Assembly: GCF_947568225.1 (NCBI RefSeq)
Contig: NZ_CANOOQ010000001.1
Location: 372,001-436,000 of the forward strand
DNA: 64,000 bases
Source of the DNA: Faecalispora anaeroviscerum
Lineage (GTDB): Bacteria; Bacillota; Clostridia; Oscillospirales; Acutalibacteraceae
Direction: 5' to 3'
Under the pieces are notes generated by a model. It was given only the letters and a program-made list of their open reading frames with translations, had not been told where the DNA came from and ran no database searches. A program made the translations under genes and the position numbers. This document shows positions 17,067 to 25,942 of this stretch, piece after piece; position 1 is the first letter of the stretch; each line of letters opens with the position of its first letter.

Positions 17067-17417
17067 ATGGAAAACAAATATGCAGATTTCGCTCTGCTTT
17101 TCAAAGCTCTGTCGGATGAAACCCGGCTGAAAATCATCGACATGTTATCCTGTGGGGAGCTCTGTGCCTGCGACATTTTGAAGCATCTCAATATTACGCA
17201 GCCGACGCTGTCTTATCACATGAAGATGCTTTCTGAATGCGGCATTGTCAATGCCGACCGGCAGGGTGCATGGATGCGCTATACTTTAAATGAAGTTACC
17301 ACAAAAAGCATTTCAGAGTTTTGGCAATTGCTCTCCAAAAGTAAGGCGGATTGTATTTGTCACAGTTATTGTGAACGGCAGGAAAATAGTTGCAAATCAG
17401 AGACTGACAATAAGTAA
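17067..17417 (+). CDS. arsR: ArsR-family arsenite-responsive repressor
   Basis: 116-residue winged-helix SmtB/ArsR repressor. The metal site motif ELCACDIL (about residues 31-38) matches the ELCxCDL arsenite site of ArsR, and the recognition helix is TQPTLSYHMKML. A Cys-rich tail (CICHSYC) may add ligands. ATG 17067 follows GGGAGG. As first gene of the ars operon with operator-like repeats in its promoter, it should be autorepressing and released by As(III). Confidence 0.95.
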   Translation: MENKYADFALLFKALSDETRLKIIDMLSCGELCACDILKHLNITQPTLSYHMKMLSECGIVNADRQGAWMRYTLNEVTTKSISEFWQLLSKSKADCICHSYCERQENSCKSETDNK

Positions 17418-17497
17418 TAAATTTACCGAAGAATGTGTTGGGTAGATAAGTTTCATTCAGTTTCAGTTAAACTAAGATTATAAGAAGTTGTTTTATA

Positions 17498-18264
17498 ATG
17501 AGTGAAATGGCTATCTTCGATCCTGCCATGTGCTGTTCCACAGGTGTCTGCCGGCCTTCCGTCGATCCGGAGCTTTTACGGGTGGCTGCCGTGATCGAGA
17601 ATCTGAAAAAAGCCGGTATCGAAGTGGCACGATACAACCTTTCTTCCGATCCGCAGGCATTTGTGCGCAGCAAGGATGTTTCTAACGCTCTCAATGGAAT
17701 TGGCGTAGCTGCTTTGCCGATTACAACGCTTGACGGAAAGATCGCAAAATCCGGTAGCTATCCAACCGATGAAGAATTTGCCAGTCTGCTCGGTATCCCT
17801 TTGTGGAATACCAAACCGGTTAAGACAAAGCTGACCATCGAATGGCAGCATCTTGATGTCGAAGGCGAAACCTGCAACCGTTGTTATGACACCGGCGAAA
17901 ATCTGGCGGCAGAAATCAAACGGCTGTACAGAACCTTAAATCCTCAGAATATCGAGATCGAGTTTATCGACACAAAGCTGGACGGCGCTCACGTTCCCGA
18001 TTCCAATACGCTGCTCTTTACGGTGTTCCAATCGAAGATATTCTCGACATCGAGGTATCACAGAGCTACTGCGCTTCCTGTTCTGAGCTTTTGGGAACAA
18101 AGACTTATTGCAGGGCAGTCAAGTTCGATGGCAATGAATATGAGGATATTCCCGCTAAAGCCATACGGCAGGCTGCGTACAAGGCTTTGAATATCAAAGA
18201 GGACAGCAGCGATACATCTGAAAGTTCCGGTTGTTGCTGCGACGGCGGGTGTAGTTGCTGCTAA
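17498..18264 (+). pseudogene. arsD: ArsD fused to a DUF2703-like domain, frameshifted
   Basis: The N-terminal ~105 residues are ArsD, the arsenite chaperone that hands As(III) to ArsA. It shows the CCSTGVC metal site at residues 12-18. From about residue 110 a second domain follows with ETCNRCYDTGENL, resembling DUF2703. Near 18017 one base is missing: the first frame ends at 18190 with unrelated residues. The next frame continues the domain (GVPIEDILDIEVSQSYCASC) to 18264 and ends in the Cys-rich tail CCCDGGCSCC. The ArsD part could still be made. Its start region resembles the second arsD copy but has a weaker ribosome site. Confidence 0.82.
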
Positions 18265-18374
18265 ACGGCATCATAGGTGCTGCCGATAACAGTTGAAGCC
18301 TTTACCTGTATTCGGGATATAGATACTTGTCTATCATATTTGATCCCTCCAAATCACAAAGGAGTTGTTTTGCT

Positions 18375-18749
18375 ATGAGTAAAATGGTTATCTTCGATCC
18401 CGCCATGTGTTGTTCCACAGGTGTCTGCGGGCCTTCCGTCGATCCAGAGCTTTTAAGGGTAGCCGCAGTGCTTGAAAACCTGAAAAAAGCTGGTATTGAA
18501 GTTGCTCGGCACAATCTTTCTGCCGAACCACAGGCATTTATGCGCAGCGAGGCGGTCAGCAGCGCACTGAATAAAAAAGGCGTGGAGGTTTTGCCGATAA
18601 CAATGGTTGACGGGAATATTGTCAAATCCGGTAGTTATCCCACTAATGAAGAATTCACCCATCTGCTGGGCGTTTCTCTGGATGCAATAAAACCGGCTAC
18701 CAAAACAAAGGTGAACAAATGTGGCTGCGGCCCCAAAGGCTGCTGCTGA
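18375..18749 (+). CDS. arsD: ArsD arsenite metallochaperone
   Basis: 124-residue ArsD, thioredoxin-fold, which delivers As(III) to ArsA. All three cysteine pairs of the family are seen: CC and C in DPAMCCSTGVC, and the C-terminal CGCGPKGCC. It is closely similar to the N-terminal half of the preceding gene, so it arose by tandem duplication. ATG 18375 follows AAGGAG. It lies 12 bp before arsA, its partner. Confidence 0.95.
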   Translation: MSKMVIFDPAMCCSTGVCGPSVDPELLRVAAVLENLKKAGIEVARHNLSAEPQAFMRSEAVSSALNKKGVEVLPITMVDGNIVKSGSYPTNEEFTHLLGVSLDAIKPATKTKVNKCGCGPKGCC

Positions 18750-18761
18750 AAGGATAAGAAT

Positions 18762-20507
18762 ATGGAGCTATATAATCCTGCGAAAGTATCCATGACGCAA
18801 TATCTCTTTTTTACCGGCAAAGGAGGCGTGGGCAAAACTTCAATTGCCTGCGCCACGGCGGTCGCCCTCGCGGATTCCGGGAAAAAAGTGCTGCTCGTCA
18901 GCACTGACCCGGCATCCAATCTACAGGACGTTTTCGGCATCCCGCTTAACAACAAGGGCACGAAAATCAAAGAAGCGCCGGGGCTGGTGGTCGCAAACCT
19001 CGACCCGCTTGCCGCGGCCGCAGAATACCGCGAATCGGTCATTGGGCCTTATCGCGGGAAATTCCCGGATTCCGTCATCCGTAATATGGAAGAACAGCTT
19101 TCCGGTTCCTGCACCGTCGAGATTGCGGCGTTCAATGAATTTTCAACCTTTCTGACCGACGAAGATAAGGCGAAGCGGTTCGACCAAATCCTGTTTGACA
19201 CAGCCCCCACGGGCCACACCCTGCGGATGCTCCAACTTCCCTCCGCATGGACAGGGTTTATCAGCGAGAGCACACACGGGGCATCCTGCCTCGGCCAGCT
19301 TTCCGGGCTGGAAAGCAAAAAAGAAATCTATCGGAAGGCCGTCCAAACCCTCGCTGACGGCAGACTGACAACACTTGTGCTTGTCACAAGGCCGGAAACT
19401 ACGCCGATCATGGAGGCTAAGAGAGCCTCCGAAGAACTGGGATCTCTCGGTATCGACAATCAGTTGCTTGTGGTCAACGGGCTGCTTGAAAGTAGTGATC
19501 CAAATGACGCGGTAGAAACCGCTTTGGTTGAAAAACAAAAGGCGGCGATTGAAAGTATTCCCGCAGGGCTTTTGAGGCGTCCGGCCTCTATGGTTCCACT
19601 GCGGGCCTACAATATAACCGGCATTGAAAATGTCCGGCACATGCTGTCCTATTCGGGAAGTGCGAGCGACGGGAACAGTTCGGCGAAAATAAGTGCGTTC
19701 ACGCTGGCCGACGTGGTAGAGGATATTTACAATTCCGGCAAAAAGGTCATCTTCACGATGGGCAAGGGCGGTGTCGGCAAGACAACGGTTGCCGCCGCAA
19801 TTGCGCTGGGACTGCACAGCAAGGGCCAGAAGGTACGCCTCGCCACCACAGACCCCGCCGATCACCTGAATTTCGTGATGACCGGCGAAGCTGGAATCTC
19901 TGTCAGCCATATCGACGAGCAGCTTGAACTTGAAAAATACAGAGATGAAGTGCTGACCAAAGCTCGGCAGACTATGAGCGAGAACGATCTTGCTTATGTG
20001 GAGGAAGATTTGCGTTCTCCCTGCACACAGGAGATTGCCGTGTTCCGGGCCTTTGCCGAGATTGTGGCAAAGAGTCAGGACGAAACGGTGATTATCGACA
20101 CAGCGCCGACCGGTCATACGCTCCTGCTGCTCGAATCCACCCAAAGCTATAACCAACAGATTGAAAATTCGGGTGGCGACGTTTCCGAAGCGGCGAAATC
20201 CTTGCTGCCGAGACTGAAAAACCCGGACTACACGGAAGTGGTGATCGTCACGCTTCCCGAAACAACGCCGTTTTTTGAAGCGCAAAGACTGACAGAGGAT
20301 TTAAAGCGTGCGGGTATTTCGGCAAAGTGGTGGATTGTAAATCAAAGCCTGTCCTTCACAGAAACAAAAAGCGAATTTTTGAGAGCAAAGGCATCAAGTG
20401 AAATCCAATGGATTAACAGGGTTCGAGAAATTTCAACCGGCAATTATGCGATCGTTCCGTGGAAACCGTTTGAGGTCAAAGGTAAAAAACTAATAGAGCT
20501 TTTATAG
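18762..20507 (+). CDS. arsA: Arsenite-stimulated efflux ATPase ArsA
   Basis: 581 residues made of two homologous ATPase halves. Each half has a deviant Walker A (FTGKGGVGKTS near residue 18; FTMGKGGVGKTT near residue 328) and a DTAPTGHTL signature. ArsA couples ATP hydrolysis to arsenite export through the membrane transporter. The arsenite-binding cysteines (SGSC and SPCTQE contexts) are present in both halves. The position after arsD and before acr3 fits an ArsDA-driven efflux system. Confidence 0.96.
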   Translation: MELYNPAKVSMTQYLFFTGKGGVGKTSIACATAVALADSGKKVLLVSTDPASNLQDVFGIPLNNKGTKIKEAPGLVVANLDPLAAAAEYRESVIGPYRGKFPDSVIRNMEEQLSGSCTVEIAAFNEFSTFLTDEDKAKRFDQILFDTAPTGHTLRMLQLPSAWTGFISESTHGASCLGQLSGLESKKEIYRKAVQTLADGRLTTLVLVTRPETTPIMEAKRASEELGSLGIDNQLLVVNGLLESSDPNDAVETALVEKQKAAIESIPAGLLRRPASMVPLRAYNITGIENVRHMLSYSGSASDGNSSAKISAFTLADVVEDIYNSGKKVIFTMGKGGVGKTTVAAAIALGLHSKGQKVRLATTDPADHLNFVMTGEAGISVSHIDEQLELEKYRDEVLTKARQTMSENDLAYVEEDLRSPCTQEIAVFRAFAEIVAKSQDETVIIDTAPTGHTLLLLESTQSYNQQIENSGGDVSEAAKSLLPRLKNPDYTEVVIVTLPETTPFFEAQRLTEDLKRAGISAKWWIVNQSLSFTETKSEFLRAKASSEIQWINRVREISTGNYAIVPWKPFEVKGKKLIELL

Positions 20508-20524
20508 ATACGGAGGTAGTGTTC

Positions 20525-21607
20525 ATGGAAAAGGTGGGCGGAAGACTTTCTTTTTTAGATCGTTTTTTAACACTGTGGATATTCTTAGCTATGGCGGTTG
20601 GAGTGGCGGCGGGCAACTTTTTTCCCGGCGCGGCAAACGCCATCAATCAATTAAGCACCGGTACGACTTCATGGCCTATTGCGGTGGGGCTGATTCTGAT
20701 GATGTACCCGCCTCTTATCCGGGTCAAATATGAGGAAATAGGAAAAGTGGCAAACAACAAAAAGGTTTTCAGTTTCTCCCTTTTACAAAACTGGATTATT
20801 GGGCCGATTCTGATGTTTGTTCTGGCTCTGATTTTTCTGCCGGATAAGCCGGAGTATGCCGTTGGCATTATCGTCATTGGGCTTGCCCGCTGTATTGCAA
20901 TGGTGATTATCTGGAACACACTTGCAAAGGGTGACAACGAGTATTGCGCCGCGTTGGTGGCGCTTAACGCAATTTTTCAAATTCTGCTTTACTCAGTTTA
21001 CATCTGGCTGTTTGTCACAGTGCTGCCGGGAGCCCTGCATCTTTCGTGGGGTGATAAAGCGGTGCATGTTTCCATTTGGGAAGTCGCCCGCAGTGTTCTT
21101 GTTTATCTCGGCATCCCGTTTGTAGCTGGTATCGCCACCCGTTTTTCTGTGATACGAGTAAAGGGGAAGGAATGGCTGAACAAGACCTTTATTCCGAAAA
21201 TCTCGCCGCTTGCTCTGATTGCGTTGCTTTATACCATCGTCATCATGTTTATGCTCAAAGGGCGAATGATCGTCGAGCTTCCGCTTGACGTGGTGCGGAT
21301 AGCCATCCCTCTGCTGCTCTACTTCGTCCTGATGTTTTCCATCAGCTTCTTCATCTCGTATAAACACGGATTCAATTATGAACAGACTACGACGCTGTCC
21401 TTTACGGCGGCAAGCAACAACTTCGAGCTTGCCATTGCCGTATCGGTTGCGGTTTTCGGCATAAGCTCCGGTCAGGCGTTTGCCGCCGTTATCGGCCCTC
21501 TGATCGAGGTGCCGGTCATGATTCTGCTTGTGCGGCTCGCGCTCTATCTGAAAGGCAAGTATTTTAATGAAGACGGACTGCCGAAAAAAGCTGAGGTTTC
21601 AAAATGA
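20525..21607 (+). CDS. acr3: ACR3-type arsenite efflux transporter
   Basis: 360-residue, roughly ten-helix arsenite permease of the Acr3 (BASS superfamily) type. Typical segments are MMYPPLIRVKYEEIG and ARCIAMVIIWNTLAKGDNE, the latter with the conserved Cys of the fourth helix. I choose ATG 20525 because GGAGG lies 8 nt before it; a GTG at 20519 is too close. It exports As(III), probably energised by ArsA. Its stop overlaps the next gene by 4 bp. Confidence 0.95.
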   Translation: MEKVGGRLSFLDRFLTLWIFLAMAVGVAAGNFFPGAANAINQLSTGTTSWPIAVGLILMMYPPLIRVKYEEIGKVANNKKVFSFSLLQNWIIGPILMFVLALIFLPDKPEYAVGIIVIGLARCIAMVIIWNTLAKGDNEYCAALVALNAIFQILLYSVYIWLFVTVLPGALHLSWGDKAVHVSIWEVARSVLVYLGIPFVAGIATRFSVIRVKGKEWLNKTFIPKISPLALIALLYTIVIMFMLKGRMIVELPLDVVRIAIPLLLYFVLMFSISFFISYKHGFNYEQTTTLSFTAASNNFELAIAVSVAVFGISSGQAFAAVIGPLIEVPVMILLVRLALYLKGKYFNEDGLPKKAEVSK

Positions 21608-23265
21608 AAATTATAATGATCGGTTCCGTCGCGGCGGGAACATCGGCAGCGGCCAAAGCCAGAAGGAACACCGAGGAAGCGCAAATCACCATCTATGAAA
21701 AAGACAGCTACATATCCTATTCGGGATGCGGGCTGCCGTATTTTGTGGGAGGGGAAACTTCCGACGTTGGTAAGCTGACGCCGAGGGATGCGCTTTGGTT
21801 CAAGGAACGGTATAACGTCGAGATAAAGACGGGCTGTGAGGTGTTGACGGTTGACCCCGACCATAAAACGCTGAAAGTGAAGAATCTCGTAACAGGTAAA
21901 GAATTTACGGATACTTATGATAAATTGGTTTTTGCAACAGGGTCAAAGCCCTTCAAACCGCAGCTTGACGGCATCACTAGCAAAAATTTATTTACAATCA
22001 AGAACCCACAGAACGCGGTTGATGTGGACACCTATATTGCCGAACGTCAGGCGAAAAAAGCTGTTATCATAGGCGGCGGATATATCGGCCTTGAAATGGC
22101 GGTAGCTTTAAAAGAGCGGCAGATGGATGTAACCATCCTTGAATTGAGCAATCATATCATGCCGCCGATGGATGACGAAATGGCCGCGATCCTTCAAAAA
22201 TATATAACCGGCAAGGAAATCAACATCCTGACATCGGCCAAAATCACTGGCTTTGAGCAAAACAGCGGAGTTGCACAAAAGGTAATGGTTGAAGGGCTGG
22301 AGCCTGTCCAGGCAGATTTATTTATATGGTCTGCGGGAATCAAACCCGAAGTAGAGCTTGCAAAGGCGATGGGTGTAAAGCTGGGCGATACCGGAGCCAT
22401 CCAAGTTGACAACCGTATGCAGACCAATCTTCCAGACGTCTACGCCGTAGGCGACTGTGCGCAGGCATATTCCTTAGTAACAGGCATTCCCCTGTACCGT
22501 CCGATGGGTTCCACAGCTAACAAAATGGGCCGAATCGCCGGAGATGCAATCACCGGTGGCAGCCTTAAATTCAGGGGCGTGCTCGGAACTGGCATTTTCA
22601 AAGTGTTTGACCTTTCCGTTGCCATGACTGGCCTGACGGAAAAAGAGGCCCGGAAACTCGGCTATGACATTGAGGTTATCCACAATATAAAACCGAACGT
22701 GCCAGAATACTATCCCGGTTCCACGGAAATGACTGTCAAAGCAATTGCCGACCGAAAGACCGAAAAGCTGCTGGGTGTTCAGATCGTAGGCGGTGAAGGT
22801 GTTGACAAGCGCATCGACGTTTTCGTAACGGCTATCACCTATGGAGCAAAGGCGGGCGACCTCTTTCATCTTGACCTTGCTTATGCGCCTCCGTTTGCGA
22901 CCACCAAAGACCCGGTGCTTTACACCGGCATGATACTCGATAACGCGCTCAACCGCGGGCGCAGGATTATGACCGCGCATGAACTGATCGAAAGAACAAA
23001 GTCCGGGGAAAAGATCACGGTCATTGACGTCAGGGGCAAGAATGACAGGGACAAAGGGTTTATCGAGGGATCGCTTCATGTTCCGCTGCAAAAGATACGT
23101 TCCGCTCTTGTCAGTTTCAGCAAGGACGATCTGATCGTCGTGCATTGCAACAAAGGCGTTTCAGGCAATGCGGCACAGAACATTCTTATCAACAATGGAT
23201 TTAGAAATGTGTATAACCTTTCAGGCGGGTATAAGCAGTATAAAATCGAATACAGTGCGCCATGA
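21604..23265 (+). CDS. CoA-disulfide reductase/NADH oxidase-like flavoprotein with C-terminal rhodanese domain
   Basis: 553 residues. Residues 1 to about 445 are a pyridine-nucleotide-disulfide oxidoreductase with FAD motif GSVAAGTSAAAKARR, the single active-site Cys in YSGCGLPYF (about residue 43) and the NADH motif IGGGYIGLEMAVALKE. Residues ~455-553 are a rhodanese domain with catalytic loop HCNKGVSG. The architecture equals CoA-disulfide reductase-rhodanese proteins that handle polysulfide or CoA persulfide. Its translationally coupled place at the end of the ars operon suggests thiol or sulfur protection during arsenic stress, an inference. Confidence 0.9.
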   Translation: MKIIMIGSVAAGTSAAAKARRNTEEAQITIYEKDSYISYSGCGLPYFVGGETSDVGKLTPRDALWFKERYNVEIKTGCEVLTVDPDHKTLKVKNLVTGKEFTDTYDKLVFATGSKPFKPQLDGITSKNLFTIKNPQNAVDVDTYIAERQAKKAVIIGGGYIGLEMAVALKERQMDVTILELSNHIMPPMDDEMAAILQKYITGKEINILTSAKITGFEQNSGVAQKVMVEGLEPVQADLFIWSAGIKPEVELAKAMGVKLGDTGAIQVDNRMQTNLPDVYAVGDCAQAYSLVTGIPLYRPMGSTANKMGRIAGDAITGGSLKFRGVLGTGIFKVFDLSVAMTGLTEKEARKLGYDIEVIHNIKPNVPEYYPGSTEMTVKAIADRKTEKLLGVQIVGGEGVDKRIDVFVTAITYGAKAGDLFHLDLAYAPPFATTKDPVLYTGMILDNALNRGRRIMTAHELIERTKSGEKITVIDVRGKNDRDKGFIEGSLHVPLQKIRSALVSFSKDDLIVVHCNKGVSGNAAQNILINNGFRNVYNLSGGYKQYKIEYSAP

Positions 23266-23479
23266 AATAGAAATTTCCATAACTGTGGCAGCAAAAAATA
23301 ATGCCCCCTAGACGAAGGCGTTTTGGATGTAAATACCACATAGGGGGACTATCGCTGGGAAGAAGCTGTCACATATATAGCGGATAAGGCAATGAATTCG
23401 GCACATCGGACTATTTTAGCATGACTTTGTGTTAAAAAGGGCAAAAGGGAGTGGAAGCATTATGCTGCCGCTCCTTTTG

Positions 23480-23608
23480 CTATAGTCCCGTTACTGCTGT
23501 AAGCTGTTTGAGAACATTGGATACTCGGCCCCACAAATCTGTGTAATCTTTTTGTAGAGCCGCGATTTCGGATGGATACACGCCGTAGGTGTTCGCGTGC
23601 GCTTGCGC
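23480..23608 (-). pseudogene. Short coding remnant of unknown origin
   Basis: An open minus-strand stretch without start reads AQAHANTYGVYPSEIAALQK, then DYTDLWGRVSNVLKQ, and ends at 23480. A stop directly precedes it. The composition is protein-like, but I recognise no family. It lies between the ars operon and mobile-element debris. From 23266 to 23480 I see only a CCCCCTA/TAGGGGG inverted repeat and a hairpin around 23440-23480. Confidence 0.3.
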
Positions 23609-23618
23609 TCATGGGTGC

Positions 23619-23807
23619 TCACCGTTCCAATTCCCGGTTGCGCCTGCGCCGGGGCGGTTCCTTTACCCTGTCCAGTGGTTTTTCCTGCGGCACGGGGACG
23701 GACAGGGAAAGCGGCATAGCTATGTTGTTAGGGATGCTGTCGATCATGTCGTAATTCTGTTCGGTGGAAAGCTCCGCGTTTTTCAGGTAATTGTCTTTGT
23801 CGTTCAT
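23619..23807 (-). CDS. Small protein resembling the N-terminus of conjugative-element DUF4316-type proteins
   Basis: 62 residues from ATG 23807, which has a perfect AAGGAGG 9 nt before it. The N-terminus MNDKDNYLKNAELSTEQNYD resembles, from memory, the start of DUF4316-type proteins in clostridial integrative elements, which are much longer. The C-terminus is Arg-rich (PPRRRRNRELER). It is probably a truncated leftover of an earlier conjugative element within the ars island. The function is unknown. Confidence 0.45.
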   Translation of the reverse strand: MNDKDNYLKNAELSTEQNYDMIDSIPNNIAMPLSLSVPVPQEKPLDRVKEPPRRRRNRELER

Positions 23808-23864
23808 AATAAAATCCTCCTTCGCATCACTTCGGGCCAAGTTCGAAGTGATCGATACTATACA

Positions 23865-23901
23865 AAAGCACCGCCCATATAGTCCGTGTGGGCGGTGCTT
23901 T
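23865..23901. terminator. Strong hairpin, probable bidirectional terminator
   Basis: AAAGCACCGCCCA and TGGGCGGTGCTTT are perfect 13-bp arms with T runs at the stem ends in both directions. It stands about 60 bp upstream of the small minus-strand gene starting at 23807. Confidence 0.75.
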
Positions 23902-24023
23902 GTGTAATGTGATAGCTCCAATATTTTATTTTTGCAGTTTTCCTAATACGTTTGACTCATACTGGAAGAAAATAAAAGGCTGACAATAATAGCGGGTCAT
24001 ACCCGCATAGGACAATCCACCGG

Positions 24024-24218
24024 CTACGCTGGTGGATAGTTATTATCTGTTTCAATATCCATTTCAATTAATCTGTTGATATACGAATTAACACTTAATC
24101 CCATAGAGTGGGCTTTGCTTTGAATTACTTCCTTGTACCTCTTTTTTACTCTTAACGGAATTGCATCATAGGCTTTATCGTTGTACTTGTTTTTGGCTTT
24201 TGTGGCTGACGTTTCCAT
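24024..24218 (-). CDS. Arc/CopG-like ribbon-helix-helix protein
   Basis: 64 residues. The stretch AYDAIPLRVKKRYKEVIQSK, then AHSMGLSVNSYINRLIEMDI, has the beta strand plus two helices of Arc-type ribbon-helix-helix DNA-binding proteins. Such proteins are often antitoxins or plasmid/ICE regulators. ATG 24218 follows GAGGTG. No adjacent toxin gene on the same strand is seen, and the divergent genes at 24262-24737 are of unknown function. Inside the ars island. Confidence 0.65.
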   Translation of the reverse strand: METSATKAKNKYNDKAYDAIPLRVKKRYKEVIQSKAHSMGLSVNSYINRLIEMDIETDNNYPPA

Positions 24219-24261
24219 ATTAAATCACCTCAACTCCAAGTCTAACAAGGAGGGATAGGAT

Positions 24262-24516
24262 GTGAAAAGGCTCAGACTATTTTATAAGATCAAGTTATAT
24301 TTCATCGTAGTTTTAGCAATTATCTTCGTGGAAAGTGTCAAAGCTGCTCCAGATCAACCAGTAATATTCGGAATACTTACTTTGACATTCTTCTACTGTA
24401 TTAGGTTTCTTTGGCAGTCTTTACTCAGAGATGAGCAAAGGATGAAAAGAGTTCGCTTGAATCTCAAAAAGAAGACTAGAGTTGATGAAACCCAAAGCAT
24501 AGAACACGCAACATAG
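24262..24516 (+). CDS. Small two-helix membrane protein
   Basis: 84 residues with two hydrophobic segments (about 10-28 and 35-54) and a basic C-terminal tail. The start is GTG 24262 behind AAGGAGGG. It is divergent from the ribbon-helix-helix gene and 14 bp before the next small gene. I do not recognise a family. Island cargo. Confidence 0.55.
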   Translation: MKRLRLFYKIKLYFIVVLAIIFVESVKAAPDQPVIFGILTLTFFYCIRFLWQSLLRDEQRMKRVRLNLKKKTRVDETQSIEHAT

Positions 24517-24530
24517 GGGAGGGGATGCAT

Positions 24531-24737
24531 ATGGAAAATCTAAATCTTTTGCATGACTTTCGCAGTGAAATAAGGGTAAGTATAGACGATATTCAAGCGG
24601 CAAATGATTATGAAACTGCAGTGGCTCTTTGGAAAGAAGCTTATGATAACCTTGCGGCCTTGCATCAAGAGAAGATTATAAGCGAATCGGTTTTCTCAAC
24701 CTACGCACAACTACTAGATGAAGCCATCACAGAATAA
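24531..24737 (+). CDS. Small acidic helical protein, unknown function
   Basis: 68 residues, mostly helical and acidic (DDIQAANDYETAVALWKEAY). I use ATG 24531 since GGGGAGGGG is too close to the ATG six bases earlier. It follows the small membrane protein gene and ends just before a terminator, so the pair is probably one unit. The family is not recognised. Confidence 0.55.
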   Translation: MENLNLLHDFRSEIRVSIDDIQAANDYETAVALWKEAYDNLAALHQEKIISESVFSTYAQLLDEAITE

Positions 24738-24740
24738 AAA

Positions 24741-24760
24741 AAGCGGAAGCGCTTCCGCTT
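24741..24760. terminator. Terminator palindrome after the small gene pair
   Basis: AAGCGGAAGC followed by GCTTCCGCTT is a perfect 20-bp palindrome three bases after the stop, with A and T/C tracts at either side. Confidence 0.7.
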
Positions 24761-25090
24761 CCGACAAAAATGAACTAGAGGTTAAGTTTCGCACTCCCTG
24801 AGATGTAAAGCTGTAGAAGCCTGCGGAGGCTGCCGATTTAGGTCTGCTACGGATAGGGACCAATCGGAATTACAGTTCGTTCTCAGAGCACCTTGACAAT
24901 ATTAATAAGTCAAGACCAACATTTGAACTTCTACTTCAATTGCTCGTGTCAACTTATTGAAATAGCTTGCGGGAATGGATACAAAAACTATATCAGTATG
25001 GCCTTAGCCTACCTCTGGTTTTTGAAATACGTGGAGTAACACATTCGTACAAAGCTGATGTTCCACAGCAACGGGTTCCTATAAGGTAAG

Positions 25091-25178
25091 CATTCTACGA
25101 GATCCACTGCTGTGAAGTAGAGGACTCATCGTAGAATGATATTCTTAAACATTTATTGAGAACATCATTCTGCGATGA
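25091..25178. repeat. Three related inverted-repeat arms near the tRNA-Leu end of the island
   Basis: CATTCTACGA (25091-25100) pairs with TCGTAGAATG (25129-25138). ATCATTCTGCGATGA (25164-25178) pairs with TCATCGTAGAATGAT (25126-25140), one mismatch. The three copies sit within 90 bp just inside the right att site, where integrase or excisionase arm sites would be expected. From 24761 to 25090 I see no gene. Confidence 0.5.
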
Positions 25179-25193
25179 ATATACTTCTAAATA

Positions 25194-25238
25194 CAAACAC
25201 AAGGATAAAGGCATTTGCCTTTATCCTTGTGTTTGTAT
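25194..25238 (-). terminator. Terminator of tRNA-Leu
   Basis: ACAAACACAAGGATAAAGGC and GCCTTTATCCTTGTGTTTGT are long perfect arms immediately 3' of the tRNA, followed on the minus strand by ATTTAG. Confidence 0.85.
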
Positions 25239-25296
25239 TTGGTGCGAGGGAGGAGACTTGAACTCCTATGAACTTGCGTTCACTAGAACCTGAATC
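25239..25296 (-). repeat. att copy within the 3' end of tRNA-Leu
   Basis: The proximal member of the 58-bp direct repeat with 16563-16620. It covers the tRNA 3' end from the anticodon stem through CCA, so insertion left the tRNA intact. Confidence 0.92.
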
Positions 25297-25326
25297 TAGC
25301 GCGTCTGCCAATTCCGCCACTCTCGC
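25240..25326 (-). tRNA. tRNA-Leu (anticodon CAG)
   Basis: An 87-nt class II tRNA on the minus strand. The acceptor starts GCGAGAG and ends CCCTCGC-A-CCA, with encoded CCA. The D arm, the anticodon stem CTAGA/TCTAG around loop TTCAGGT (anticodon CAG), a long variable arm (GAACGCAAGTTC) and the T arm are visible. It serves as integration target of the ars island. Confidence 0.95.
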
Positions 25327-25729
25327 ATTTTTTTGCGATCGCTTGACTGCTTGAGTATTATAGCATGGTGAAATTTGTTTGTCAACAATGTTTTTAAAAA
25401 TAATTCCACAATTTTTTCTTTTTGATTCCCTAATTCGACATTCATACGAAAGAAATTCAATGAGCATGCGGCTGGGGTAGATTTTAAAAAGAAAAAATAG
25501 GAACTATAATTTCTGTTTTGAGGAGAATTTTCGTTATCAATTCATGGCACATTCTGGCAATTTCGGCATTCTTACCGAAAGGATTACAAATAAGCGCCTG
25601 ATTATTCATAAAACCTCCATTTTTAATCAATTAAGGAAATAAGCGTATATTTTGACAAGATTCACCATAGCTATGCGCTATAATTAGAAACAGAAAATGA
25701 GTGATAAATAGAAAGGATGTATAATACTG

Positions 25730-25942
25730 ATGAAAATAATGGTTACAAAACAAGAGTTGGAACATAAACTGACTCAAGCCGGCAATAATGATTTCGTTGA
25801 GTTATGCATTGTACCGGCGCAAAAAGATGGGACACAGTACAATCCCGCATTTTTGCATCTCGGTTTCATACATAATGGACAATATTATGATTTGGAATCG
25901 ATCGATGCTTATTTTAATCAGGAAGGGATCAAAACGGCCTGA
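25730..25942 (+). CDS. Small conserved-looking protein, unknown function
   Basis: 70 residues, ATG 25730 behind AAAGGATG. The sequence KQELEHKLTQAGNNDFVELC is soluble and mixed alpha/beta without a recognised motif. It stands alone between tRNA-Leu and a terminator. From 25330 to 25729 I see no gene. Coding status is supported only by the ribosome site, terminator and composition. Confidence 0.45.
   Translation: MKIMVTKQELEHKLTQAGNNDFVELCIVPAQKDGTQYNPAFLHLGFIHNGQYYDLESIDAYFNQEGIKTA

Larger units (their letters stand above)
16563..25296. mobile_element. Arsenic-resistance genomic island inserted at tRNA-Leu(CAG)
   Basis: An 8.7-kb segment is bounded by a 58-bp perfect direct repeat (16563-16620 and 25239-25296) equal to the 3' end of the intact tRNA-Leu gene at its right border. 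Immediately inside the left repeat is the decayed C-terminus of a tyrosine integrase. The cargo is arsR, arsD (two copies), arsA, acr3 and a CoA-disulfide reductase, followed by small genes and remnants of mobile-element type. The integrase is broken and no other recombinase gene is seen inside, so the island is probably fixed. Confidence 0.88.
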
